NCBI RefSeq assembly: GCF_000153205.1
Contig: NZ_CH672427.1
Coordinates: 3,154,596-3,218,595 of the forward strand
Source: Nitrococcus mobilis Nb-231
GTDB lineage: Bacteria; Pseudomonadota; Gammaproteobacteria; Nitrococcales; Nitrococcaceae
Direction of reading: 5' to 3'
Length of the DNA: 64,000 nt
A program made the position numbers and the translations under genes. Under the pieces are notes generated by a model. That model was not told the DNA's origin. It saw only the letters and a program-made list of their open reading frames with translations, and made no database searches. Positions 18,808 through 28,283 of this stretch are shown one piece after another. The number at the start of each line of letters is the position of its first letter. The stretch's first letter is position 1.

Positions 18808-20292
18808 ATGGCACCTATGAACGATCTGCCGCGTGAGCTCTATCGAACTGAGCAGAGCCGAGAGCTGGACCGACTTGCCATCGAGGTGTACGGCATCCCC
18901 GCCTATACGCTTATGGAGCGAGCGGGCCGTGTGGCCTATCGAGTGCTGCGCCGGTGTTGGCCGCAGGCGCGGCGGATTTGTATCGTCTGCGGCGGGGGCA
19001 ACAATGCCGGCGATGGCTATGTGGTGGCTCGCTTTGCGCTGCGCGACGGTTTGACTGTGCGCGTACTGACGCTGGTTGACCCGGAGCGCTTGCAAGGCGC
19101 AGCCGGCACGGCGGCCAAGGCCTACCTCGAGCTCGCTCGAACCGAGCCGTTTACGGCGGAGGCGCTCGGTGAGGCCGAAGTCATTGTCGATGCCTTGCTC
19201 GGCACCGGGCTGGATCGTCCGGTGGAAGGGCGTTTTGCGCAGGCGATCGCGGCGATCAATGCAAGGCATCTGCCGGTGCTGGCCGTCGATATCCCATCCG
19301 GTATTCATGGCGATACCGGGCAAATCCTGGGCCTGGCGATAGGCGCCAGCGTCACGCCGACCTTTATTGCCCTCAAGCAGGGCTTGTTTACCGGAGCTGC
19401 ACCGGATTGTACGGGCGAGGTGATATTCGGCGATTTGGAGGTGCCGCCGGCGGTCTTGATCGGTATCGAGCCGGCTGCGCGCCGAATTACCGCCGCTGAC
19501 GTGAATCCTCATCTTGCGCCAAGGCAGCGCACGGCCCATAAGGGACGGTTTGGGCACGTTCTGGTCGTGGGTGGCGACCGGGGCATGGGAGGCGCCGTGC
19601 GCTTGGCCGCGGAGGCGGCTTGTCGGTTGGGCGCAGGGTTGGTCAGCGCAGCGACCCGGGCAGAGCATATAGCACCGATTCTCGCCGCGCGCCCAGAGAT
19701 CATGTGCCGCGCTGTAGCCGGCCCGGAGGATCTGGAGCCGCTGTTGGCTCGGGCAACGGTGGTGGTGCTGGGTCCTGGTTTAGGAAGCAGCACCTGGAGT
19801 CAAGCGCTGTTTGAACGCTGTGTTGCCTTCGACGGTCCGCTGGTGATCGATGCCGATGGCCTCAACCGCCTCGCGCAGGCACCGCCGCGACGCGGTGCTT
19901 GGGTTCTGACGCCCCATCCCGGCGAGGCGGGTCGCTTGCTCGGCTGTTCTGCTGCCGAGGTGCAGGCCGATCGGTTTGCAGCTGTGGCAGCGTTGCAGTC
20001 CCGCTGGGGCGGAGTGGTTGTTCTCAAGGGGGCCGGTAGCTTGATCCGCAGCCCGGCGCTAACGTGGCTTTGCGATCGCGGCAATCCGGGGATGGCGAGC
20101 GGTGGCATGGGTGATGTGCTCAGCGGGGTTGTTGGTGGGCTGCTGGCCCAAGGTTTGAATTGCGAAGCGGCAGCTGTGAGCGGGGTCTGGCTGCATGCCC
20201 GCGCCGCCGACCAGGCAGCGGGGGATGGGGCGCGTGGTCTGTTGGCCACGGATCTGTTCGAACCTCTGCGCCGCCTCGCCAATCCGAAATGA
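18808..20292 (+). CDS. nnr: Bifunctional NAD(P)HX epimerase / ADP-dependent dehydratase
   Basis: About 494 residues combining an N-terminal YjeF_N epimerase (CGGGNNAGDGYVVAR) and a C-terminal ribokinase-like dehydratase (GRFGHVLVVGGDRGMGGA, VLGPGLG, TPHPGEAGRLL and GNPGMASGGMGDVLSG). It repairs hydrated NADH and NADPH. Two ATGs, 18808 and 18817, are possible; a TATAAT at 18804-18809 overlaps the first, so if that is the promoter the transcript would start near 18817 and be leaderless. Its stop overlaps tsaE (ATGA). Confidence 0.93.
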   Translation: MAPMNDLPRELYRTEQSRELDRLAIEVYGIPAYTLMERAGRVAYRVLRRCWPQARRICIVCGGGNNAGDGYVVARFALRDGLTVRVLTLVDPERLQGAAGTAAKAYLELARTEPFTAEALGEAEVIVDALLGTGLDRPVEGRFAQAIAAINARHLPVLAVDIPSGIHGDTGQILGLAIGASVTPTFIALKQGLFTGAAPDCTGEVIFGDLEVPPAVLIGIEPAARRITAADVNPHLAPRQRTAHKGRFGHVLVVGGDRGMGGAVRLAAEAACRLGAGLVSAATRAEHIAPILAARPEIMCRAVAGPEDLEPLLARATVVVLGPGLGSSTWSQALFERCVAFDGPLVIDADGLNRLAQAPPRRGAWVLTPHPGEAGRLLGCSAAEVQADRFAAVAALQSRWGGVVVLKGAGSLIRSPALTWLCDRGNPGMASGGMGDVLSGVVGGLLAQGLNCEAAAVSGVWLHARAADQAAGDGARGLLATDLFEPLRRLANPK

Positions 20293-20750
20293 CTCGCCAG
20301 CGCTGGTTGCCCCGGCCGCAGGCCACGGAGGCGCTCGGTGCCCAACTCGCGGCGGCTCTGCCGATGCGCTGCCGTATCGATCTCACCGGCGAGCTTGGTG
20401 CAGGGAAAACGACCCTGGTCCGGGGCTTGCTGCGGACGTTGGGCCATATCGGGCCGGTGCGCAGTCCTACCTATACTTTGATCGAGCCCTATCAAGTGGC
20501 CGAGCGCCGCCTTTATCACCTGGATCTGTACCGTCTTTCAGACCCCGAGGAGCTTGAATACATTGGCCTGCGCGACTTGCTGGGCGAGTCCGCCGTACTG
20601 TTGGTCGAATGGCCTGAGCGGGGAGGGCGGGTGTTGCCGATGGCTGATCTGGTCATCGCGCTGAGCGTCGTCGAGTCGATGCGACTTGCGCAGTTGACGG
20701 CTCACACGCCGGTCGGCATGGCGCTACTCGCTCGCTTGCCGAGTGGTTGA
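20289..20750 (+). CDS. tsaE: tRNA t6A threonylcarbamoyladenosine biosynthesis ATPase TsaE
   Basis: A 153-residue P-loop protein that works with TsaB and TsaD to install t6A37 in ANN-decoding tRNAs. The Walker A is GELGAGKTTLVRGLL, followed by SPTYTLIEPY and the YHLDLYRL segment typical of TsaE; VEWPERG matches the conserved late motif. The ATG overlaps the nnr stop, the classic nnr-tsaE-amiC-mutL order. Confidence 0.95.
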   Translation: MTRQRWLPRPQATEALGAQLAAALPMRCRIDLTGELGAGKTTLVRGLLRTLGHIGPVRSPTYTLIEPYQVAERRLYHLDLYRLSDPEELEYIGLRDLLGESAVLLVEWPERGGRVLPMADLVIALSVVESMRLAQLTAHTPVGMALLARLPSG

Positions 20751-20867
20751 GAATAAACACAAAAACATGAGCCTATCTATAGGCAAATACGGAAAAAATA
20801 GATTGAAAACACCCGCGCGTTATGGCTAGCTACCGGGAAATGCCGCGGCATAACAACACGGCCGGAA

Positions 20868-22142
20868 ATGAAACGTTGGTTGATATTCGCCTTATTATAC
20901 TGCGTTTGTACGGGAGCGCTGGGTCGACAGGCGAGCGTCGAGCGAATCCGCACCTGGGCCGATTCGGATCATACGCGGGTGGTTTTCGATCTCTCGCAAC
21001 CGGTCGAATATCGTCTGTTTACGCTCAGTAATCCCAGCCGCGCGGTGCTCGACATCCAATCTGCTGCATTTGCCGAAGATTTGCTCGAAGCCACCGAGCC
21101 GGTCGGTGTGCTGGGGGGGATCCGCAGCGCCATCCGCAACGGCTCTGATCTACGAGTGGTCTTTGATCTCATGCAGGCCGCTCGGCTCAAGAGCTTTTTG
21201 GTCAAACCGAATAAAACCTACGGCAACCGTCTCGTGGTGGATTTCGAAAAGCCCCAGGGTTTGCGCGAACCAGTAAAGACCTTGGTTCAGCAGCGCCGGG
21301 AGCTGGTGGTCGCCATCGATGCCGGTCATGGGGGAGTGGATCCCGGAGCCATCGGGCAGCGCGGAACATTCGAAAAAACGATCACCCTGGCCATCGCCCA
21401 GAAGCTTGCTGAGTTGATTTCCGCGCGCTCGGGTATGCGCGCGGTGTTGACTCGCGAGAGCGACGACTACGTCGGCTTGCGTGAGCGCACCCGGCTGGCC
21501 AGGCAGGCCCACGCCGATCTTTTTATATCGATCCATGCCGACTCGATCGGTGATAGCAGGGCGCGAGGGGCGTCCGTCTATGTGCTCTCGCCCCATGGCG
21601 CCTCGACCGAGGCCGCACGGCTGCTGGCACAGCGGGAGAATTCTGTGGATCGCATCGGTGGGGTTTCGCTGGACGGCAAGGATGACCTGGTCGCTACCGT
21701 GCTGGTCGATCTCTCCCGAGCGGCCACGATCGAGTCGAGCACTCATCTTGCGCAATCCATGCTTGCGGTTCTCGATGACGTTGGGGAGTTGCACAAGAGC
21801 TCGGTGGAACGGGCTGGCTTCGCCGTACTCAAATCACTGGACATGCCCTCGGTGCTGGTTGAAAGCGCATTTATCTCTAACCCCCGCGAGGAGCTTCGGT
21901 TACGTAGCAGCCGTTTTCAGTGGAAGCTCGCTCGAGCGTTGGAGCGAGGCGTCAGCGATTACATCGAGGAATTCATGCCGGGTAGGCGCATCATGGTCAG
22001 CGCCCATGAGTACGTTGTGCGTCGCGGTGATACCTTGAGCGCCATCGCGCAGGAGTACAACGTAAGCGTCAAACAACTGCGTAAGCTCAATGATCTGAAC
22101 GGCGACATCATTGCGATCGGCAGTCGATTGGTAATCCCTTAA
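20868..22142 (+). CDS. amiC: N-acetylmuramoyl-L-alanine amidase (AMIN-Amidase_3-LysM)
   Basis: A 424-residue periplasmic amidase that splits septal peptidoglycan during cell separation. In order: signal peptide (about 1-20), AMIN domain (about 23-125) for septal targeting, Amidase_3 catalytic domain (about 145-365) with zinc-binding AIDAGHGGVDPG, Glu in GTFEKT and ISIHADS, and a C-terminal LysM domain (EYVVRRGDTLSAIAQEYNV) for glycan binding. AmiB/AmiC-type architecture with LysM is common in this lineage; which of the two it corresponds to is not resolved. Confidence 0.93.
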   Translation: MKRWLIFALLYCVCTGALGRQASVERIRTWADSDHTRVVFDLSQPVEYRLFTLSNPSRAVLDIQSAAFAEDLLEATEPVGVLGGIRSAIRNGSDLRVVFDLMQAARLKSFLVKPNKTYGNRLVVDFEKPQGLREPVKTLVQQRRELVVAIDAGHGGVDPGAIGQRGTFEKTITLAIAQKLAELISARSGMRAVLTRESDDYVGLRERTRLARQAHADLFISIHADSIGDSRARGASVYVLSPHGASTEAARLLAQRENSVDRIGGVSLDGKDDLVATVLVDLSRAATIESSTHLAQSMLAVLDDVGELHKSSVERAGFAVLKSLDMPSVLVESAFISNPREELRLRSSRFQWKLARALERGVSDYIEEFMPGRRIMVSAHEYVVRRGDTLSAIAQEYNVSVKQLRKLNDLNGDIIAIGSRLVIP

Positions 22143-22262
22143 CGAAACACTTTCTTTTGCGCCGATGCGCGCGGGTGTCTTGCCGAACCGCTCGGGCGGA
22201 CGTTTGGCGCCGCGCCGAAAATCCACTCCGCGAGCTGACTCGACCCGCCGATCTTCGGCATA

Positions 22263-24170
22263 ATGCCGTCTATGAGTCAGTTAAGCGACGATACTCCCTT
22301 ACCTCAGATACGGGTCCAGCGTTTACCGCCCCAGCTCGTCAATCAGATCGCGGCCGGCGAAGTCATCGAGCGCCCGGCGGCGGTTGTAAAGGAATTGGTG
22401 GAGAATGCGTTGGATGCCGATGCGGGTCGGATCGAGATTGTGGTTGAGGGCGGCGGCAAGCGACTCATACGTGTTCGCGACGACGGTGTCGGTATGGGGC
22501 GCGAAGATTTGCGCTCGGCCGTCGGCCGCCATGCGACCAGCAAGATTCGGGATCTGATCGATCTTGAGCGCATCGCCAGCCTCGGATTTCGGGGTGAGGC
22601 CCTGCCGAGTATTGCCTCGGTGGCGCGTTTGACGCTCACTACCCGTAGCCGCGCTGAGGATCATGGTTGGCGTCTGGAGCTGAACGGCGGGGAACTGCTC
22701 GATGAGGTGGCGCCAGCGCCGCATCCGCCGGGGACCTCAGTGGTGGTTCGTGATCTGTTTCACAATATTCCGGCCAGGCGCAAGTTTTTGCGCACGGATC
22801 AGACCGAGCTGCGCCATATTCAGGGCCTAGTCAAGCGAATCGCTCTGAGTCGGCCCGACGTGGGATTCGAACTGAACTGCCATGGTCGCTGTAACTATCG
22901 ACTTGCGCCGACCGGCACGAGCGTTGAGCAGGAAGCCCGGTTGGCGGAGCTGTTGGGGCGTGAGTTTGTCGGCCAGTCGCTCGTTCTGGATGCCGAGGCG
23001 GCGGGATTGCGGCTCCACGGATGGATCGGTTTGCCGAGTGCGGCCAGAGCGCAGACCGATTTGCAGTATCTCTATCTCAATGGGCGCATGATTCGGGATC
23101 GTCTGGCCGGCCATGCCATTCGCCGCGCTTATGCCGATCTCCTATATAAGGAAAAACACCCCGTTTATGTCCTCTACCTCGGGATGGATCCGGCGGAGGT
23201 GGACGTAAATGTCCACCCGAGCAAGTATGAAGTGCGCTTTCGCGAGCCGCGTCTGGTCTATGATTTTCTGTTTCATCAGTTGCATCGGGCGTTGGCTCAC
23301 CCCAATGGCGCCGCCGAAGGCCGGCGCTACCGGGCTGCACCCAAGCGTACCTGCGTCGACTCGCCGCAGGAGCAGCAACCCACTTGCCACTCACCATGGC
23401 AGTCTTCCATCGCTTTCCCAGTAGCCGAGGCAACCCAGCTTTATGCGGCTGCTGGTGAGGCACGGTCGGCCGGTGAGCCGATCGGTAACGGCGAATCAAC
23501 CTGGGGGAGTGAGGGTGATTCTCTAGCATTATCGCGCGCGCTACCTCAGCACCCGGTGCCAGCGGCAGGGCGGGGCGAGGAGGCCACCCCACCGCTGGGT
23601 TATGCAGTGGCTCAGCTGCATGGTGTTTACGTGCTCTCGGAGGATGCCGCCGGGCTCATTCTGGTGGATATGCATGCTGCTCATGAACGTATTGTCTACG
23701 AACGGCTCAAAGACGAGCTTGATCGAGAGGGTCTTGCCGGGCAGGCGTTGCTGGTGCCACTGCGGGTTGGTGTGACGCCGGCGGAAGCGGATGCGGCCGA
23801 AGACTGTGCCGCTCTATTCAGGCGCTTGGAGTTCGAGGTTGATCGAGCCGCTCCGGACGTGCTGGTCGTGCGCCGCATCCCGGCGCTGCTGGGGCAGATC
23901 GACATCACGGCTTTGTTGCGCGATGTGCTAAGCGGCCTTTTGATCCAAGGGGTGGGTGGTCAGCTCGAGGCGGTGATCAATCAAGTGCTGGCCACCATGG
24001 CTTGCCACGGTTCGGTGCGCGCGCAGCGTCGCCTCACGATCACGGAAATGAATGCGCTGCTGCGCGACATGGAGCGAACCCGTAATATCGGTCAATGTAA
24101 TCACGGTCGACCGACCTGGACGCGGCTTACCTTGGCGGAGCTGGATCGACTATTCCTGCGCGGTCGTTGA
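22263..24170 (+). CDS. mutL: DNA mismatch repair protein MutL
   Basis: A 635-residue GHKL ATPase that links MutS to downstream steps of mismatch repair. N-terminal ATPase motifs are NQIAAGEVIERP, ENALDADA, DDGVGM and GFRGEALPSI. The C-terminal dimerisation domain has the endonuclease-type motif DMHAAHERIVYE (from about residue 469) in the D-x-H-A-x2-E-x4-E pattern, but whether this protein nicks DNA is not certain, since E. coli-type MutL lacks that activity. Start could also be the ATG at 22272. Confidence 0.96.
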   Translation: MPSMSQLSDDTPLPQIRVQRLPPQLVNQIAAGEVIERPAAVVKELVENALDADAGRIEIVVEGGGKRLIRVRDDGVGMGREDLRSAVGRHATSKIRDLIDLERIASLGFRGEALPSIASVARLTLTTRSRAEDHGWRLELNGGELLDEVAPAPHPPGTSVVVRDLFHNIPARRKFLRTDQTELRHIQGLVKRIALSRPDVGFELNCHGRCNYRLAPTGTSVEQEARLAELLGREFVGQSLVLDAEAAGLRLHGWIGLPSAARAQTDLQYLYLNGRMIRDRLAGHAIRRAYADLLYKEKHPVYVLYLGMDPAEVDVNVHPSKYEVRFREPRLVYDFLFHQLHRALAHPNGAAEGRRYRAAPKRTCVDSPQEQQPTCHSPWQSSIAFPVAEATQLYAAAGEARSAGEPIGNGESTWGSEGDSLALSRALPQHPVPAAGRGEEATPPLGYAVAQLHGVYVLSEDAAGLILVDMHAAHERIVYERLKDELDREGLAGQALLVPLRVGVTPAEADAAEDCAALFRRLEFEVDRAAPDVLVVRRIPALLGQIDITALLRDVLSGLLIQGVGGQLEAVINQVLATMACHGSVRAQRRLTITEMNALLRDMERTRNIGQCNHGRPTWTRLTLAELDRLFLRGR

Positions 24171-24175
24171 CGCAC

Positions 24176-25117
24176 ATGTCCACGCCCATTCCGGTTGTTT
24201 TCCTCATGGGCCCGACCGCCTCCGGCAAAACAGCGGTGGCGGTGGAACTCGTTGCGGCGCTGCCTTGTGAGATCATCAGTGTCGACTCGGCACTGGTCTA
24301 TCGGGAGATGAATATTGGTACCGCTAAACCCTCCGCGGAGACTCTGGCGATCGCCCCGCATCAATTGATCGATATTCGCGATCCCGCTCAATGTTATTCC
24401 GCAGCGGAATTTCGTGATGAGGCGTTGTCCTTGATTAAAGCGATTCACGCCCGGGGGCGCATCCCGCTGCTGGTGGGCGGCAGTATGCTGTATTTTCGTG
24501 CTTTGGTCGGGGGGTTGGCGGATCTTCCGGCGGCCGATCAGCAGCTTCGAGCCTCTCTTGAGAGGGAGGCGCAGTGCGCCGGCTGGCCTGCACTGCATGG
24601 GCGCCTGGCGCGGCTGGATGCAAAGACCGCGGCCCGCTTGCACCCCAACGACGCGCAACGCATTCAGCGGGCCTTGGAGGTGTACGAGTTGACAGGGGAG
24701 ACACTGAGTGATCTGACCCGCAGGCACGCCTCGGAACAATTGCCTTTCCCATTGATCAAATTCGTTATGGCACCGGCCATGCGCGAGGTGCTCCACCGGC
24801 GTATCGAGGCGCGGTTTCGGCGAATGTTGGCCAGTGGTTTCGTGGACGAAGTAGCCGAGCTACGTGGTCGGGGCGATCTCGATTTAAGTAAGCCGTCGAT
24901 GCGAGCGGTGGGTTACCGACAGATATGGCGCCACCTGGAGGGGAGCTATGATTATAATACGATGATTGCGTGCGGGGTTAGCGCCACCCGGCAGTTTGCC
25001 AAGCGGCAGCTCACGTGGCTACGGCGTGAGCGCGGTGCGGAATGGTTCGATGCGAACGGACCTTACGCTCGTGTCGTGGCCAGGCTGAAACAAAGGTTAG
25101 ATACCGTTTTAGGGTAA
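24176..25117 (+). CDS. miaA: tRNA dimethylallyltransferase
   Basis: A 313-residue enzyme that adds an isopentenyl group to A37 of tRNAs reading U-starting codons. The P-loop GPTASGKTAVAVEL, SVDSALVYREMNIGTAKPS, GGSMLYFRAL and the C-terminal AVGYRQIW are all present. The ATG at 24176 is preferred over a TTG at 24167 that overlaps the mutL stop. Stands before hfq as in most Gammaproteobacteria. Confidence 0.96.
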   Translation: MSTPIPVVFLMGPTASGKTAVAVELVAALPCEIISVDSALVYREMNIGTAKPSAETLAIAPHQLIDIRDPAQCYSAAEFRDEALSLIKAIHARGRIPLLVGGSMLYFRALVGGLADLPAADQQLRASLEREAQCAGWPALHGRLARLDAKTAARLHPNDAQRIQRALEVYELTGETLSDLTRRHASEQLPFPLIKFVMAPAMREVLHRRIEARFRRMLASGFVDEVAELRGRGDLDLSKPSMRAVGYRQIWRHLEGSYDYNTMIACGVSATRQFAKRQLTWLRRERGAEWFDANGPYARVVARLKQRLDTVLG

Positions 25118-25255
25118 AATCAAGCCAATACTGCTATGCTAACTCATACTCATAAAAGTTCGGATGCGACGGTGTCCAGGCAAGGATGCGACGGTGGGCA
25201 TGCTGCGATGGGCCCGGATAACAACAAGCTGCCAAGTGCACGAGGAGTCACTGGA

Positions 25256-25513
25256 ATGGCCAAGGGGCAATCACTTCAGGAGCCGTTTCTTAACGCCCTT
25301 CGCAAGGAAAAAGTACCAGTTTCTATTTATTTGGTGAACGGCATCAAATTGCAGGGCCAAATCGAGTCTTTCGATCAATTCGTGCTTTTGTTGCGCAACA
25401 GCGTCAGTCAGATGGTCTACAAGCATGCCATCTCCACCATCGTACCGGTGCGTAACATCAGGCCCCACCAAGCGGATGATCGCGGTAGCAACGATATCGG
25501 CAACAAATACTGA
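25256..25513 (+). CDS. hfq: RNA chaperone Hfq
   Basis: An 85-residue Sm-like protein that forms a hexameric ring and matches small RNAs to mRNAs. Sm1 ([21 protein letters not shown]) and Sm2 ([10 protein letters not shown]) are canonical, with a short acidic/polar C-terminal tail. The ATG at 25256 is preceded by GAGGAG; the open frame continues upstream to 25136 but without Hfq similarity. The 138 bases after miaA may hold its own promoter. Confidence 0.97.
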   Translation: MAKGQSLQEPFLNALRKEKVPVSIYLVNGIKLQGQIESFDQFVLLLRNSVSQMVYKHAISTIVPVRNIRPHQADDRGSNDIGNKY

Positions 25514-25517
25514 GCTG

Positions 25518-26831
25518 ATGGGAATGGATGCGGCGCCGGCCCGGCTCTTTGCCCGTCCGGACGGGGGAGAGCGGGCGATCCTGGTTCAGCTCGACAGTGG
25601 TATCGTCGACCTCGATGAAGCTTTTGTGGAGCTGGCCGCGCTGGCAGAAACTGCCGGTGCTGTGGTGGTGGATAAGCTTGTCAACCGCCGCGCGGCCCCT
25701 GACCCGCGTTACTTTATCGGCAAGGGTAAGGTGGGTGAGCTCGCCGCGCGGATTCGCGAGACGGATGCCAATCTGGTTTTGATCAATCACGGGCTCTCGG
25801 CGGTCCAGGAGCGTAATCTGGAACAGGCGTTCGGCGCTCGGGTATTGGATCGTACCGGTTTGATCCTGGATATTTTTGCTTTGCGCGCACGCTCTCACGA
25901 AGGCAAGCTGCAGGTGGAGTTGGCCCAGTTGCGCCATATCGCAAGTCGTTTGGTCAGAGGATGGAGCCATCTGGAACGCCAGAAGGGCGGTATCGGCTTA
26001 CGAGGCCCCGGAGAGACCCAGCTCGAACTGGATCGGCGCCTACTTGGGCAGCGTATCAAGCAGCTCGAAAAGCGGCTTACGAAAGTGCGCCGCCAGCGCG
26101 AGCAGGGCCGCCAGGCCCGGCGCAAGCGCGAGTTTGTGACGGTCTCCTTCGTAGGCTATACCAATGCCGGGAAATCCGCTCTGTTCAACCGCTTGACCGA
26201 ATCGCATGTCTATATCGCGGACTTGTTGTTTGCGACATTGGATACGACACTGCGTCGAATCGAGCTGCCGGGCTCGGAACAGGCCATCATCGCCGATACG
26301 GTCGGCTTTATCCGTGAGCTTCCACATCAGCTGATTGCCGCTTTCCGTTCGACGTTGGAGGAGGTGGCTCAGGCGGATTTGCTGCTGCACGTGATCGATA
26401 TCGCCGACCCTCTGCGCGAACAGCGGCGGTGGGAGGTGGAGCGGGTTTTGTCAGATATCGGTGCCGGCGATATTCCCGCTCTGCTGATTTTCAATAAGCT
26501 CGATTTGAGTGGCGGTCCGGCTCGACTCGAACGCGACGGAACCGGTCAACCCGTTGCTGTCTGGGTTTCGGCTCAGACTGGCGAGGGCATGGAGTTGCTC
26601 AGAGCGGCGATCGCAGAACGCATTGGCCTCACGCGAGTGCATGGCCGGGTCCGGCTCTCGCCCACCGAGGGTCGTCTGCGCGCTCGGCTCTATGCGCTTG
26701 GCCAGGTGCGCTGTGAGCGTATCAGCGAGCAGGGTGTCTGTGAGCTGGAAGTGGATCTGCCGCAACGAGAATGGGCCCGGTTGCGTCGGCAGGATGGGGC
26801 CAGCATCGAGCTATGGCCGGCGGATCATTGA
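25518..26831 (+). CDS. hflX: Ribosome-associated GTPase HflX
   Basis: About 437 residues. The N-terminal HflX domain (DPRYFIGKGKVGEL, FDRTGLILDIFA-like segment with RTGLILDIFALRARSHEGKLQVELAQL) is followed by a coiled linker and the G domain with GYTNAGKSALFN, DTVGFIRELP and FNKLD. In E. coli it splits stalled or heat-damaged ribosomes. Starts 4 bases after the hfq stop; ATG at 25518 or 25524. Confidence 0.95.
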   Translation: MGMDAAPARLFARPDGGERAILVQLDSGIVDLDEAFVELAALAETAGAVVVDKLVNRRAAPDPRYFIGKGKVGELAARIRETDANLVLINHGLSAVQERNLEQAFGARVLDRTGLILDIFALRARSHEGKLQVELAQLRHIASRLVRGWSHLERQKGGIGLRGPGETQLELDRRLLGQRIKQLEKRLTKVRRQREQGRQARRKREFVTVSFVGYTNAGKSALFNRLTESHVYIADLLFATLDTTLRRIELPGSEQAIIADTVGFIRELPHQLIAAFRSTLEEVAQADLLLHVIDIADPLREQRRWEVERVLSDIGAGDIPALLIFNKLDLSGGPARLERDGTGQPVAVWVSAQTGEGMELLRAAIAERIGLTRVHGRVRLSPTEGRLRARLYALGQVRCERISEQGVCELEVDLPQREWARLRRQDGASIELWPADH

Positions 26832-27047
26832 GCGGATGTTGCGACGACAGCGCCGGGCTCTTTAACATGGGCGGCTTGTCCCAATGTCCGGGGTGTCGAT
26901 TGCCTCGGCAATAAGTCTCGATCTCTCTTACATGTGGCAAAGGGCAGCTCGATCTCCCTTAAGAGCGGCTGCCTGCTGCCTGCGAGTCAAGCCAGAAAAT
27001 GCCAGCCCGCCGGGTCGGGTGCGTGCAAAGCAACTACGGAGTGGTAC

Positions 27048-28283
27048 ATGAGCTGGAACGATCCGGGGAGCGGAAACCGAGATCCATGGGGGGGGCGCCG
27101 CGACGATCAAGGGCCGCCTGACCTCGACGAACTCGTCCGCAAGCTCAAGGAACGCTTCAAGCAGCTGTTTCGCCGGGGCAATGACCGTGGCGATGGCGGT
27201 GATGGTGGTGGGGCGCCTCGTCGAGGGGGGGGCGGAGTAATCGGTATTGCCATTATTTTGGCAATTGGGGCGACCATTTGGCTGCTGTCCGGTTTCTACA
27301 TCGTTGACCAGGGCTGGCGGGGTTTGGTGACCCGCTTCGGGAAATACACGGCAACCACTTTGCCGGGGCCGCACTGGCATCTGCCCTATCCCATCGAGCA
27401 GGTGTCTCAAGTCAATGCGGAGCAGCGGCGTCGGCTCACGATCGGCTATGGCGTTATCGGCCCTGGGCGCGCTCGGCCGGTACTCAGCGAGGCGCTGATG
27501 CTTACCGAGGACGAAAACATCGTCAACGTGCAGCTCGCTGTTCAGTATCATGTCTCCGATCCGGCCAAATACGTCTTCAACTTTAGCGATGCGGATCAGA
27601 CACTAAAAGACGTTACCGAGAGTGCCTTGCGTGAGGTGATCGGCAAACATGATATGGACTTCGTCCTGACCCGCGGTCGAGCGGAGGTGGCCGCTGAGAC
27701 GCAGTCGATGATCGAGAGTATCATCGATCGTTACGAACTCGGTCTTGAGGTGGTGACTGTAGCCATTCAGGATATCCGGCCTCCCGAGCAGGTTCAAAGC
27801 GCTTTCTCCGATGTCAACAAGGCACGCGAGGATGAGCAACGCTTGATCAATCAGGCACAAAGCTATCGTAATGCCGTCCTTCCCAAGGCCCAGGGCGAGG
27901 CGGCGCGAATCAGCGAGCAAGCAGCCGGCTACCGGGCCGAGGCGATTGCGCGTGCCGAGGGTGACACCAGCCGTTTCAGCCAGATCGCCAGCGAATACGC
28001 CAAAGCGCCGGAAATCACGCGCGAGCGGCTCTATCTTGAGACGATGGAAGGGGTGTTCTCCAGTGTTGGCAAGGTGGTAGTGAGCGATACGAAGGGCGGC
28101 CAGCCCTTTATGTACCTACCATTGGATCGCATGCTGGAGCGTGCCCGCAGCCAGCAGCAGAGCAAAGTTGGAACGCGCGCGCCGGCGGCGAAGGCTGCTC
28201 CTGCGGCACCGTCCGCCGCCAAAGATAACGAGGCGGCTGCCAGCCAACAGAGCAACCGGTCGCGCTCGAGAGAGGTTCGCTAA
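27048..28283 (+). CDS. hflK: FtsH modulator HflK (SPFH/band 7)
   Basis: A 411-residue inner-membrane protein of the HflKC complex, which cages FtsH and modulates its proteolysis. The glycine-rich N-terminus (MSWNDPGSGNRDPWGG), one membrane segment (about 65-85) and the SPFH domain with FYIVDQGWRGLVTRFGKY are typical; a coiled coil and an alanine-rich tail follow. The ATG at 27048 has GGAG upstream; the frame extends to 26934 without family similarity. The 216-base gap after hflX holds no visible gene. Confidence 0.95.
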   Translation: MSWNDPGSGNRDPWGGRRDDQGPPDLDELVRKLKERFKQLFRRGNDRGDGGDGGGAPRRGGGGVIGIAIILAIGATIWLLSGFYIVDQGWRGLVTRFGKYTATTLPGPHWHLPYPIEQVSQVNAEQRRRLTIGYGVIGPGRARPVLSEALMLTEDENIVNVQLAVQYHVSDPAKYVFNFSDADQTLKDVTESALREVIGKHDMDFVLTRGRAEVAAETQSMIESIIDRYELGLEVVTVAIQDIRPPEQVQSAFSDVNKAREDEQRLINQAQSYRNAVLPKAQGEAARISEQAAGYRAEAIARAEGDTSRFSQIASEYAKAPEITRERLYLETMEGVFSSVGKVVVSDTKGGQPFMYLPLDRMLERARSQQQSKVGTRAPAAKAAPAAPSAAKDNEAAASQQSNRSRSREVR

